The notes under the pieces were generated by a model, which saw only the letters and a list, made by a program, of their open reading frames with translations, was not told the origin of the DNA and searched no databases. From JAEUKQ01 sp964414755 (GTDB lineage Bacteria > Pseudomonadota > Alphaproteobacteria > JAEUKQ01), in assembly GCA_964414755.1 (NCBI GenBank), contig CAYPXH010000002.1:43198-107197 (forward strand): a stretch of DNA of 64,000 nucleotides. Direction: 5' to 3'. The position numbers and the translations under genes were made by a program. Each line of letters starts with the position of its first letter. Position 1 is the first letter of the stretch. Shown in pieces: positions 32,641 to 41,444 of this stretch.

Positions 32641-35298
32641 ATGACCACGAACAACGATCCATCTTTAGGTAAAAAGACTCTTGGTTTATCCTCAGGCGGT
32701 AAGTTAGAGCTTAAAAAAACAGTTGACATGGGCCAAGTTCGCCAAAGCTTTTCTCATGGCCGCAGCAAGACGGTAACAGTGGAAGTAAAACGTCGCAGGA
32801 TTTTGCCAACCGAAACTCTTGGTACACCATCAGCTACTGAAACACCAGTTAAGTTAGCCGAGCAATTGACCGATGTGGAGGGACACCATCATCTGACAGC
32901 AGAAGAGCGTGCTATACGCACCAAAGTCATCGAAGAGGCGCGTAAAGAGGAAGAAAGAAAAGCAATTGAACAGCAACGTCAACGCGAAATAGAGCAAAAA
33001 CTTGCCGAAGAACAGGCAAAAGCTGCTGAACAATTGAAATTGCAGCGTGCTGAGGAAGAAAAAGCACACAAAGCCATTGCCTTAACTGAAAAACCTGCCT
33101 CTTTAGTATCTCAGACAGAGCCGGATCGTGTATTTACGGCTAAAGGCAAGGAACAACAAGTATCCGAAGTTAAGCCAGCGGTTGTTGCGCAACCAGCAAA
33201 TAAATCAGTACCAGTCAGTGGAGACGTTAAAAAAACCAAAGAAAAAGAGAAGCAGCCAATTAAAGGAAATACGGCGAAATTTTCTTATGACGAAGACGGT
33301 GATGACGAGCCTGTTTCAGCTAGAAAGCCAGGAAAAGCGGTTCCATCTGCGCCGATTAGCGAACTACGTAAAAACACCCCTTCTAAATGGCGTGGGGGCA
33401 AGATAACGATTGATCAGGCCTTAGATGATGAAGAGAAGGTTCGCGTGCGCAGTCAGGCTTCTATTCGTCGGGCGCGTGAGAAAGAGAAACAAAAGTTTCT
33501 TAAGGAAAATCAACCCGAAGCTACAAAAATTATTCGGGAAGTTGTTTTACCAGAAACAATTTCGGTGCAGGAATTATCAAACCGTATGGCGGAGAGAAGC
33601 GCTGATGTTATTAAGACACTTATGAAAATGGGAATGTTAGTTACATTAAATCAGATTATTGATGCCGATACAGCCGAGCTAGTTGTTAGTGAATTTGGTC
33701 ATCGTGTTAAGCGTGTTAAGGAATCAGACAGTTTCCTAGTTGATGTCTTGGCGGAAGATTCAAGCAGCCAGTTACATCCGCGTCCCCCCGTTGTAACTGT
33801 TATGGGGCATGTTGATCACGGTAAAACCTCGTTGCTTGATGCCTTGCGTTCAACCGATGTTGCCTCGGGCGAGGCGGGCGGTATCACCCAACACATCGGT
33901 GCATACCAAGTAACAAGGCCGTCTGGCCAAAAAATAACTTTTATTGACACACCTGGTCATGCTGCATTCTCTGAAATGCGCGCCCGCGGTGCCAATGTAA
34001 CAGACCTTGTTGTGCTTGTTGTGGCGGCTGATGATGGGATCATGCAGCAAACAATCGAGGCTATTAACCATGCCCAGGCTGCAAAGGTGCCGATTGTTGT
34101 TGCCGTTAATAAGATTGATAAACCCCAAGCCGATCCTACGAAAGTTCGGCGTGAATTGCTTAATCATGGGCTTGTTGTTGAAGAATTAGGTGGTGAAGTA
34201 CTTGCAGTGGACGTTTCAGCTAAAGCCAAACTCAATCTTGAAAAGCTGGAAGAAGCAATATTACTACAAGCTGAAATTCTTGACTTAAAATCAAATCCAC
34301 ATAGACCCGCGACCGGTACGGTTATAGAAGCTAGGCTCGAGCGGGGACGTGGTTCTGTGGCAACCTTTTTGGTTCAGCGAGGTACATTAAAGGTTGGCGA
34401 TATTCTTGTTGCGGGTAATGAGTGGGGGCGGGTGCGTGCTCTGCATGATCATTATGGTCATCAGTTAAAAGAAGCTGGTCCATCAACCCCGGTTGAAGTT
34501 TTAGGGTTACAGGGGACGCCAATGGCCGGTAATCAGTTTGTTGTCGTTGAAAGTGAAAATAAGGCGCGTGAGGTTAGTGAAACGCGTCAGCGCAAAAGTC
34601 GCGAAATGCAAGTTGCTGCTGCTTTGGGTAAGCGCGGTAATATCGAGCAAATGCTATCAAAGGCGGCTGACAGTAATCTGCGTGAATTAGCGGTTATTCT
34701 GAAGTCTGATGTTCAAGGGTCATTGGAGGCTTTAAGCAATAGTCTCAATAAATTAAATACAAACGAGGTTGCGGTTCGAATTCTGCACGCTGCCGTTGGT
34801 GGAATTAATGAATCGGATGTTACCTTGGCCCGTGCCTCTGGCGCGATTATTGTGGGATTTAATGTCAGAGCTAACCCCTTAGCGCGTGAAATTGCCCGTC
34901 GTGATGCTATTGATATCAAATATTATTCGATCATCTATAACGTTATTGATGATGTAAAAGCCATACTGGGCGGACTTTTGGCACCAACCTTGCAAGAAAA
35001 ATTCTTGGGCTACGCCGAAATCCGCGAGGTTTTCTCGGTACCAGGTTTTGGCAAAGTTGCTGGTTGTATGGTTACCGAGGGGATCGTCAAGCGCGGCGCC
35101 AAGGTTCGTTTGTTGCGGGATAACGTTGTGATTTATCAGGGTAATTTGCAAAGCTTGCGGCGATTTAAGGATGAAGTTCGCGAGGTTAAAGAGGGCTATG
35201 AGTGCGGTATGGCATTTGATAATTATCAAGATATTTCGAAAAGTGATGTTGTTGAGTGCTACGAAATTGAACAAATAGCCAGAACTTTGGCAAGTTGA
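32641..35298 (+). CDS. infB: Translation initiation factor IF-2
   Basis: GTPase that brings initiator tRNA to the ribosome. The 885-residue protein has a long charged N-terminal region (about 1-300) rich in E, K, Q and A. The G domain shows VMGHVDHGKTSLLDALR near residue 390, DTPGHAAFSEM and NKIDKP. The C-terminal C1 and C2 domains follow. It starts with ATG 51 bp after nusA, with no ylxR between, and precedes rbfA by 15 bp. Confidence 0.97.
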   Translation: MTTNNDPSLGKKTLGLSSGGKLELKKTVDMGQVRQSFSHGRSKTVTVEVKRRRILPTETLGTPSATETPVKLAEQLTDVEGHHHLTAEERAIRTKVIEEARKEEERKAIEQQRQREIEQKLAEEQAKAAEQLKLQRAEEEKAHKAIALTEKPASLVSQTEPDRVFTAKGKEQQVSEVKPAVVAQPANKSVPVSGDVKKTKEKEKQPIKGNTAKFSYDEDGDDEPVSARKPGKAVPSAPISELRKNTPSKWRGGKITIDQALDDEEKVRVRSQASIRRAREKEKQKFLKENQPEATKIIREVVLPETISVQELSNRMAERSADVIKTLMKMGMLVTLNQIIDADTAELVVSEFGHRVKRVKESDSFLVDVLAEDSSSQLHPRPPVVTVMGHVDHGKTSLLDALRSTDVASGEAGGITQHIGAYQVTRPSGQKITFIDTPGHAAFSEMRARGANVTDLVVLVVAADDGIMQQTIEAINHAQAAKVPIVVAVNKIDKPQADPTKVRRELLNHGLVVEELGGEVLAVDVSAKAKLNLEKLEEAILLQAEILDLKSNPHRPATGTVIEARLERGRGSVATFLVQRGTLKVGDILVAGNEWGRVRALHDHYGHQLKEAGPSTPVEVLGLQGTPMAGNQFVVVESENKAREVSETRQRKSREMQVAAALGKRGNIEQMLSKAADSNLRELAVILKSDVQGSLEALSNSLNKLNTNEVAVRILHAAVGGINESDVTLARASGAIIVGFNVRANPLAREIARRDAIDIKYYSIIYNVIDDVKAILGGLLAPTLQEKFLGYAEIREVFSVPGFGKVAGCMVTEGIVKRGAKVRLLRDNVVIYQGNLQSLRRFKDEVREVKEGYECGMAFDNYQDISKSDVVECYEIEQIARTLAS

Positions 35299-35313
35299 TA
35301 CAAGAGGTTCTCG

Positions 35314-35703
35314 GTGAGTGTAGTGGAATTAAGTCAACGACAATTACAAGTTGGACACGAGATTAGGCGCTTGTTGATGGATGTTTTTATAAAGCAACAA
35401 CTGCGAGACCCCGATTTGTATAATGTAAGCATAACCGTAACAGAGGTACGCGTTACACCAGATTTACGTGAAGCAACGGCCTTTGTATTGCCATTGGGTG
35501 GCAAGGATCTGGAACAGGTTCTTCGTGGGTTAAAGCGAGCATCTGGGTTTTTCAGAACATATTTGGCCCACCATTTGAAGTTGCGTGTCGCACCAATTGT
35601 TCATTTTCGGCCTGATCATTCTTTTGATTATGCTAGTCACATTCAAAAGGTTTTGACAAAAGTTCAGGAAGCAGATCGTGGTCGCGGTGATCTCCAGGGC
35701 TGA
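35314..35703 (+). CDS. rbfA: Ribosome-binding factor A
   Basis: Binds the free 30S subunit during late 16S maturation. The 129-residue protein has the KH-like fold sequence RQLQVGHEIRRLLMDVF, SITVTEVRVTPDLREATAFV and LKLRVAPIVHFRPDHSFDYASHI. The start is GTG at 35314 behind AAGAGG. Its end overlaps truB by 26 bp. Confidence 0.94.
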   Translation: MSVVELSQRQLQVGHEIRRLLMDVFIKQQLRDPDLYNVSITVTEVRVTPDLREATAFVLPLGGKDLEQVLRGLKRASGFFRTYLAHHLKLRVAPIVHFRPDHSFDYASHIQKVLTKVQEADRGRGDLQG

Positions 35704-36685
35704 AAAAATTACAAGCCAACCTAATAGCGGGTGGTTAAACCTTGATAAGCCGGCTGGATTATCTTCAGCCCAGCTGTTGACAAAGGTTAAACGGCTATTA
35801 TCAATTAAAAAACTTGGCCATGCAGGAACATTAGATCCATTCGCCAGTGGTGTATTGCCCGTTGCGGTTGGAGAAGCAACCAAATTAATGCCTTATATCG
35901 TTGATCAGGAAAAAGAATACCGTTTTACCGTTAGTTGGGGTATTAACACAGACACGGATGATATAACCGGACGGATAATTTCCCAGCATCAATTTATGCC
36001 TTCCCAACAAGCTGTTGAAAAGGTTGTTCAACATTTTGTTGGCGATATTCAGCAAGTACCACCGATTTATAGTGCTCTTAAAATAAATGGTCAGCGGTCT
36101 TATAGGTTGGCGCGTGCCCATCAACCTATCGAATCATTAAAGTCCAGATTGGTTCGTGTGTTTAAACTTGAAATATTATCTCATACAGAGGGGGAAACAT
36201 CATTTTTTCTGTGCTGTGGCAAGGGAACATATGTCCGTAGTTTGGCGCGTGATATGGGTAGAAATCTTGGAACAGGTGGCTGTGTAAAAAGTTTGCGGCG
36301 CTTGCGAGTTGGAATCTTTAAAGACATTGAGTCGATTTCGCTGGAAACTCTAAAAAATATCGGGCATATTATTTCATCCTCAGGGGCAGGGGTTGATTTT
36401 CTTCGGCCATTGCACACAGGTCTGGACGACATCCCGGTGGTGTGCATTACTAGCAAAGAATATCAAGATTTGCGCTGTGGGAAGCCCGTTTTGTTGACTG
36501 CAGAACGTTATGACCATAACGTTTCCGGCTTTCGTGACGGCTTTGTGCCAACACTCCAGGCAAGGGTTCAGGATCGCCTTGTTGCGATTACATCTTTTGT
36601 TCAGGGGTATTTAAAATCAACACGTGTATTAAACATAAATTTTGAAGAAAGGAATAGGATCGATGTCGATCAATCAAGAACGTAA
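35678..36685 (+). CDS. truB: tRNA pseudouridine-55 synthase TruB
   Basis: Forms pseudouridine 55 in the T-loop of tRNAs. The 335-residue protein contains GWLNLDKPAGLSSAQ, the catalytic-Asp motif GHAGTLDPFASGVLPVAVGEATK and YRFTVSWGINTDTDD, with CGKGTYVRSLARDMG later. The GTG start at 35678 lies inside rbfA, and the stop lies 23 bp inside rpsO, so three genes are overlapped in series. Slightly long at the C-terminus. Confidence 0.95.
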   Translation: MVAVISRAEKITSQPNSGWLNLDKPAGLSSAQLLTKVKRLLSIKKLGHAGTLDPFASGVLPVAVGEATKLMPYIVDQEKEYRFTVSWGINTDTDDITGRIISQHQFMPSQQAVEKVVQHFVGDIQQVPPIYSALKINGQRSYRLARAHQPIESLKSRLVRVFKLEILSHTEGETSFFLCCGKGTYVRSLARDMGRNLGTGGCVKSLRRLRVGIFKDIESISLETLKNIGHIISSSGAGVDFLRPLHTGLDDIPVVCITSKEYQDLRCGKPVLLTAERYDHNVSGFRDGFVPTLQARVQDRLVAITSFVQGYLKSTRVLNINFEERNRIDVDQSRT

Positions 36686-36932
36686 ACAGGAAATTATTCA
36701 GGAACATGCTCGTTCAAAGCAAGATACTGGCTCACCAGAAGTTCAGGTTGCTTTGCTTAGCGAAAGAATCAACAGTCTGACGGAACACTTAAAATCACAT
36801 CAAAAAGATTTCAGTTCACGGCGTGGACTTCTGATTATGGTAGGGCAGCGTCGCAGGCTGCTTGATTATTTGAAAAGAAAAGACTTAGCAAAATACCAAG
36901 ATATCGTTAAAAAGCTTGGGCTGCGGCGTTAG
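36663..36932 (+). CDS. rpsO: 30S ribosomal protein S15
   Basis: Primary 16S rRNA-binding protein of the 30S platform. The 89-residue protein has standard S15 length and sequence: KQDTGSPEVQVALLSERINSLTEHLKSHQKDFSSRRGLL and RRRLLDYLKRKD. The correct ATG is 36663, behind GAAAGGAATAGGA. The longer frame from 36642 is not used. It overlaps truB by 23 bp and precedes pnp. Confidence 0.97.
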   Translation: MSINQERKQEIIQEHARSKQDTGSPEVQVALLSERINSLTEHLKSHQKDFSSRRGLLIMVGQRRRLLDYLKRKDLAKYQDIVKKLGLRR

Positions 36933-36946
36933 GTAATTTTCCAGGT

Positions 36947-36969
36947 AACAGGTATGCTCGGGGCCTGTT
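36947..36969 (+). promoter_or_regulatory. Hairpin between rpsO and pnp
   Basis: AACAGG (36947-36952) pairs with CCTGTT (36964-36969) around an 11-nt loop in the 71-bp gap. No T-tract follows, so it is not a standard terminator. A hairpin here could be an RNase processing or PNPase autoregulation site, as known in E. coli, but this is inferred from position. Confidence 0.35.
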
Positions 36970-37003
36970 GATTGGAGTAAATCATGAAAGGTTATAGTAC
37001 AAA

Positions 37004-39118
37004 ATGTTTAATATATTTCGTAAAGAGTTAAATTGGGGTGGAAAAAAGTTAACCCTAGAAACGGGGCGTATTGCCAGGCAGGCTGATGGAGCAGTTCTGG
37101 CAACTTATGGTGATACGGTTGTATTGTGTACCGTTTCGGCAGCAAAAGAAGTAAAACCCGAGCAAGATTTTTTTCCATTAACCGTGCATTATCAAGAGAA
37201 AAGTTTTGCAGTTGGCCGGATTCCAGGTGGTTTTTTTAAACGCGAAGGACGCCCTAGTGAGCGCGAAGTTTTGGTATCACGGTTAATTGATCGCCCAATA
37301 AGACCTCTTTTTCCAGAGAAGTTTTTTAATGAAGTTCAGGTTATTTGCACGGTCTTAAGCCATGATTTGGAAAATGACCCAGATTTGGTTTCGATGATTG
37401 GGGCTTCAGCAGCGTTAACAATTTCGGGTATTCCCTTTCTTGGGCCGATTGCAGCGGCACGTATTGGTTATATTGGCGGTCAGCTTGTTCTTAACCCTGG
37501 CTTATCGCAAATGTCCAAAAGTGACTTAGATTTGGTTGTGGCAGGGACTGAAGAGGGTGTTCTTATGGTTGAATCCGAAGCCAAAGAGCTTACGGAAGAA
37601 GTTATGCTTGAAGCAGTAATGTTTGGTCATCGCCATTTTCAGCCGGTTATTCAAGCTATTATTGGATTGGCTGAGCAATGTGCCAAAGATCCTTGGGAAT
37701 TACCGACGCCATCTTCGGAATTAACGTTGATGACAGACCAACTTTATCAAAAATACCACCAGCGTATTCGAGATTGCTACAAAATAGCCAACAAGCAGCA
37801 GCGTTATGCAGCTCTTGATACGTTGAAGGCTGAAATTACAGCTTCTGTTGAACAGACTAAACAGCAGCAAGCTTCCGCAATATTTAAAGAGTTGGAATAC
37901 AAAATTGTTCGCCAAAGCGTTCTTGAAACAGGACGCCGAATTGATGGACGTGATACGGTAACTATACGACCAATCGTTTCCGAAACAAACTTTTTGTCTA
38001 AGGGGCACGGGTCAGCCTTATTTACTCGCGGTGAAACACAAGCCTTGGTGGTTGCGACTCTCGGTACGGGTGAAGACGAACAGATAGTTGACGCGTTGCA
38101 AGGAGAGTACCGGGAAAACTTTATGCTACATTATAATTTCCCACCATACTCGGTTAATGAAGTTGGTCGACTTGGCTCGCCGGGGCGGCGCGAAATTGGC
38201 CACGGTAAGCTCGCTTGGCGCGCCATTCACCCGCTTCTGCCTGCAAAAGAGTCTTTCCCCTACACCATTCGGGTTGTTTCTGAAATTACAGAATCGAATG
38301 GATCGTCGTCGATGGCAACGGTTTGCGGAACTTCCCTGGCCTTGATGGACGCTGGTGTTCCTTTACCAAGGCCGGTTGCAGGCATTGCCATGGGTTTAAT
38401 CAAGGAACAAGAAAAGTTTGTTGTTCTTTCAGACATTCTTGGCGATGAAGATCATTTGGGTGATATGGATTTTAAGGTAGCTGGAACATCACAGGGTGTT
38501 ACAGCCTTGCAGATGGATATTAAAATTACCTCAATTACTTCGGAAATTATGCGTACAGCCTTACAGCAAGCCGCAAAAGGCCGGCTACATATTTTGGCAG
38601 AAATGGCTAAAACATTGCCAATATCACGCCCTGCTGTTAGCGAAAAAGCCCCGCGGATTACAGTTATTAGTGTTCCAAAAGATAAAATACGTGAAATTAT
38701 CGGAACAGGCGGCAAAGTTATTCGTGAAATTTGTGAAGTAACCAAGGCCAAAATTGATATTGATGATGACGGAACAGTTAAGGTGGCTGCTGTTGATGCA
38801 GCTTCTTCACAGGCAGCTATTAACTGGATTCGCGGGATTGTTTCAGAACCCGAAATTGGTACTATCTATACCGGTAAAGTGGTGAAGATCATGGATTTTG
38901 GGGCTTTTGTCAATTTTCTGGGTAGTCGCGATGGTTTGGTGCATGTTAGTGAAATGGCAAATCAGCGCATTAAGCAACCAAGTGATGTTGTGGCTGTGGG
39001 TGATACCGTGCGTGTAAAAGTTTTGGGAGTTGATGATCGCGGTAAAATTAAGTTAAGCATGAAAAATATTGATCAAAAAATTGATCCTGCCTCTGAAAAC
39101 TCAAAAATGACTGTTTGA
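37004..39118 (+). CDS. pnp: Polyribonucleotide nucleotidyltransferase (PNPase)
   Basis: Phosphorolytic 3'-5' exoribonuclease of RNA decay. The 704-residue protein has two RNase PH domains (FAVGRIPGGFFKREGRPSEREVLVSRLIDRPIRPLF in the first, LFTRGETQALVVATLGT and FMLHYNFPPYSVNE in the second), a KH domain (IREIIGTGGKVIREI near 563) and an S1 domain (TGKVVKIMDFGAFVNFL near 625). It overlaps the next gene by 4 bp (ATGA). Confidence 0.97.
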   Translation: MFNIFRKELNWGGKKLTLETGRIARQADGAVLATYGDTVVLCTVSAAKEVKPEQDFFPLTVHYQEKSFAVGRIPGGFFKREGRPSEREVLVSRLIDRPIRPLFPEKFFNEVQVICTVLSHDLENDPDLVSMIGASAALTISGIPFLGPIAAARIGYIGGQLVLNPGLSQMSKSDLDLVVAGTEEGVLMVESEAKELTEEVMLEAVMFGHRHFQPVIQAIIGLAEQCAKDPWELPTPSSELTLMTDQLYQKYHQRIRDCYKIANKQQRYAALDTLKAEITASVEQTKQQQASAIFKELEYKIVRQSVLETGRRIDGRDTVTIRPIVSETNFLSKGHGSALFTRGETQALVVATLGTGEDEQIVDALQGEYRENFMLHYNFPPYSVNEVGRLGSPGRREIGHGKLAWRAIHPLLPAKESFPYTIRVVSEITESNGSSSMATVCGTSLALMDAGVPLPRPVAGIAMGLIKEQEKFVVLSDILGDEDHLGDMDFKVAGTSQGVTALQMDIKITSITSEIMRTALQQAAKGRLHILAEMAKTLPISRPAVSEKAPRITVISVPKDKIREIIGTGGKVIREICEVTKAKIDIDDDGTVKVAAVDAASSQAAINWIRGIVSEPEIGTIYTGKVVKIMDFGAFVNFLGSRDGLVHVSEMANQRIKQPSDVVAVGDTVRVKVLGVDDRGKIKLSMKNIDQKIDPASENSKMTV

Positions 39119-39915
39119 TGGGGTGTGAAATGCTGTTGCCATTAGTAATTGGTCATCGAGGGGCGGCAGCTGTCGCGCCTGAAAATACACTTGAAAGTAT
39201 TAGGCAGGCTTGGCTACAGGGTGTTTCTTGGGTTGAGTTTGATGTTCAGTTAACCAGGGATGACCAAGTCGTTGTTTTTCATGACGATGATTTACGTCGA
39301 ACGAGTAATGGTCAAGGTGCGATTCGGAATACCGATTGGGGACGTATCCAGCTTCTGGATGCAGGGAGTTGGTTTTCAAAGGAATGGCAGGGTATTCGTG
39401 TCCCAAATCTGCAGCAAACATTTGCTTTATTGCTAGATTTAGGGCTAAACGCCAATGTTGAAATTAAGATACCGGATGCCTATATGGAAGATCAGGTATA
39501 TATTGAAAAAACTGTTTCCAAGACTATCTCTATAATTGATCAATATTGGACAAGGAATAGGCCATTGTTGATTTCAAGTTTTTCGACATCGGCTTTGCGG
39601 GTTTTGATGGAAAAAGCTCCAAAACTTCCACGTGGATTGTTACTGTGGGGTCAGCCAGATGGTTGGCTGCTACAAGCCCGATCACTTCAATGTTTAACGA
39701 TTAATATTGCTGACCAGTTTGCGTCAGCAGAGTGGGTAAAGGCTATTCGTCATGCTGGATACGAAGCTGCTGTTTATACAATAAATAATGTAAAGCGCGC
39801 GCGTGAATTAATTGAATTAGGTGTCAACGGTTTATTCAGTGATTGTCCTGCTATGGTTCTTGCGGGACTACGTGCGCGCAATTTGTCCGGCGAGACACCA
39901 ACGGGTATTAAGTAA
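39115..39915 (+). CDS. Glycerophosphodiester phosphodiesterase (GlpQ/UgpQ type)
   Basis: Cytoplasmic-type GDPD of 266 residues that releases sn-glycerol-3-phosphate from glycerophosphodiesters. The active-site set is visible: GHRGAAAVAPENT (His-Arg, Glu) near residue 14, EFDVQLTRDDQVVVFHDDDLRRTSNG (Glu/Asp, catalytic His) near 41 and NVEIKI near 118. No signal peptide. The ATG at 39115 overlaps the pnp stop. A second ATG at 39130 is possible. It may feed phosphate and glycerol recovery from lipid turnover. Confidence 0.9.
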   Translation: MMGCEMLLPLVIGHRGAAAVAPENTLESIRQAWLQGVSWVEFDVQLTRDDQVVVFHDDDLRRTSNGQGAIRNTDWGRIQLLDAGSWFSKEWQGIRVPNLQQTFALLLDLGLNANVEIKIPDAYMEDQVYIEKTVSKTISIIDQYWTRNRPLLISSFSTSALRVLMEKAPKLPRGLLLWGQPDGWLLQARSLQCLTINIADQFASAEWVKAIRHAGYEAAVYTINNVKRARELIELGVNGLFSDCPAMVLAGLRARNLSGETPTGIK

Positions 39916-39965
39916 CTTTTAAATTGTTCTGCGTAGGCTAAGTGTTAAAAAGAAAGGGTGTTCAT

Positions 39966-41366
39966 TTGAAAAACTTGCAGCCAATTTTGTTATCTGGAAG
40001 GGAGGTATTACCCCTGATAGAGGGTGGCAAGGGAATTTCTGTTTCAAATGGAGAGAGTTCTGGTGCATGGGCTGCATCCGGTGGGGTTGGTACATTTTCT
40101 GGAGTCAATGCTGATTCGTACGATGATCAGGGGCGGCTAATCCCCCAAGTTTATTACGGCGAGACACGGCGCGAACGACATGAAGAACTTATTCGTTTTG
40201 CCATTAAGGGTGGAATTCATCAAGCGCGTGTAGCGCATGAATTGGCTTCTGGCCAAGGCCGGATTCACATGAACATCTTATGGGAGATGGCTGCTGCCGA
40301 GCAAATTCTAGAAGGTGTTTTGGAAGGTGCAAAAGGATTAGTTCATGGTGTAACCTGTGGCGCTGGTATGCCTTATAAGATTGCCGAAATATGTTCAAAA
40401 TTTGGAGTGTATTACTATCCCATAGTCTCGTCTGCTCGTGCTTTTAGGGCGCTTTGGAAAAGGGCATATTACAAATTTGGCGAACGTCTTGGGGCCGTTG
40501 TTTATGAAGATCCATGGCTGGCAGGTGGTCATAATGGATTATCCAACAATGAAGATCCACTAAAACCTCAAGACCCTTATCCCCGTGTTCTTGAACTTCG
40601 GCGCGTCATGCGAGAGGAATGTGGTTTGTCAGATACACCGATTGTCATGGCAGGTGGGGTCTGGTATCTGCGTGAGTGGGAACATTGGATCAACAACCCC
40701 GATCTTGGTCCGATAGCTTTTCAATTTGGTACAAGACCGCTCCTTACCGTTGAAAGCCCTATATCACATGCTTGGAAGAAAAGACTTTTAAACCTTAAAA
40801 AGGGCGATGTTTTTCTTAATCGCTTTAGCCCGACAGGCTTTTATTCGTCGGCGGTTAACAATCCCTTTTTGCACGAGCTTAAGGCGAGATCCGAACGCCA
40901 AATTGCCTATACACTTGATCCAGTAGGGGAACATCAAACACAATTAGCTGTTGGAATTCGTGGTCGGATTGTATATGTCACGGCACCTGATAAGGTGCGG
41001 GCTGACAGCTGGCTCAATCAAGGGTATGACGAGATTCTGCGTACCCCTGATTCGACCCTGATTTTTGTTACTTCTGAAAAAGCTAATGAAATAAGGACGG
41101 ATCAAATTAATTGCATGGGATGTCTTAGTGCGTGTGTTTTTTCAAATTGGTCTCAGAATAAAGAAGGTACAACAGGCAAGAAGGCAGACCCACGTTCATT
41201 CTGTATTCAAAAAACCCTGCAAACCATTAGCCATTCAAATGATACAGAAAATCAGCTCATGTTTGCTGGACATAATGCATATCGATTTGCAACCGACCCG
41301 TTCTATAAAAACGGGTTTATCCCAACGGTTCAACAATTAATTGAACGGCTTTTGACGGGTGATTAG
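39966..41366 (+). CDS. Nitronate monooxygenase / 2-nitropropane dioxygenase family flavoprotein
   Basis: FMN-dependent TIM-barrel protein of about 466 residues. It shows GKGISVSNGESSGAWAASGGVGTFSG near the N-terminus, AKGLVHGVTCGAGMPYKIAEI, GGHNGLSN near residue 190, PIVMAGGVWY and FGTRPLLTVESPIS. Near the C-terminus is a cysteine cluster NCMGCLSACVFSNW, a feature of one NMO subgroup, perhaps a metal or Fe-S site. I start at TTG 39966 because AGAAAGGG lies 7 nt before it. A GTG at 39942 is also in frame. The substrate is unknown. Confidence 0.85.
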   Translation: MKNLQPILLSGREVLPLIEGGKGISVSNGESSGAWAASGGVGTFSGVNADSYDDQGRLIPQVYYGETRRERHEELIRFAIKGGIHQARVAHELASGQGRIHMNILWEMAAAEQILEGVLEGAKGLVHGVTCGAGMPYKIAEICSKFGVYYYPIVSSARAFRALWKRAYYKFGERLGAVVYEDPWLAGGHNGLSNNEDPLKPQDPYPRVLELRRVMREECGLSDTPIVMAGGVWYLREWEHWINNPDLGPIAFQFGTRPLLTVESPISHAWKKRLLNLKKGDVFLNRFSPTGFYSSAVNNPFLHELKARSERQIAYTLDPVGEHQTQLAVGIRGRIVYVTAPDKVRADSWLNQGYDEILRTPDSTLIFVTSEKANEIRTDQINCMGCLSACVFSNWSQNKEGTTGKKADPRSFCIQKTLQTISHSNDTENQLMFAGHNAYRFATDPFYKNGFIPTVQQLIERLLTGD

Positions 41367-41444
41367 CAAGTTAAAAACAAATAATACACAATATTCTTGC
41401 TGTGTGATAGTGAGAGGAAGAATGTTGTTTTAGTCATTTCAAAA

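Noticed and set aside
36947..36969. Terminator between rpsO and pnp
   Set aside because: The hairpin lacks a T-tract, so it is listed only as a possible processing site.
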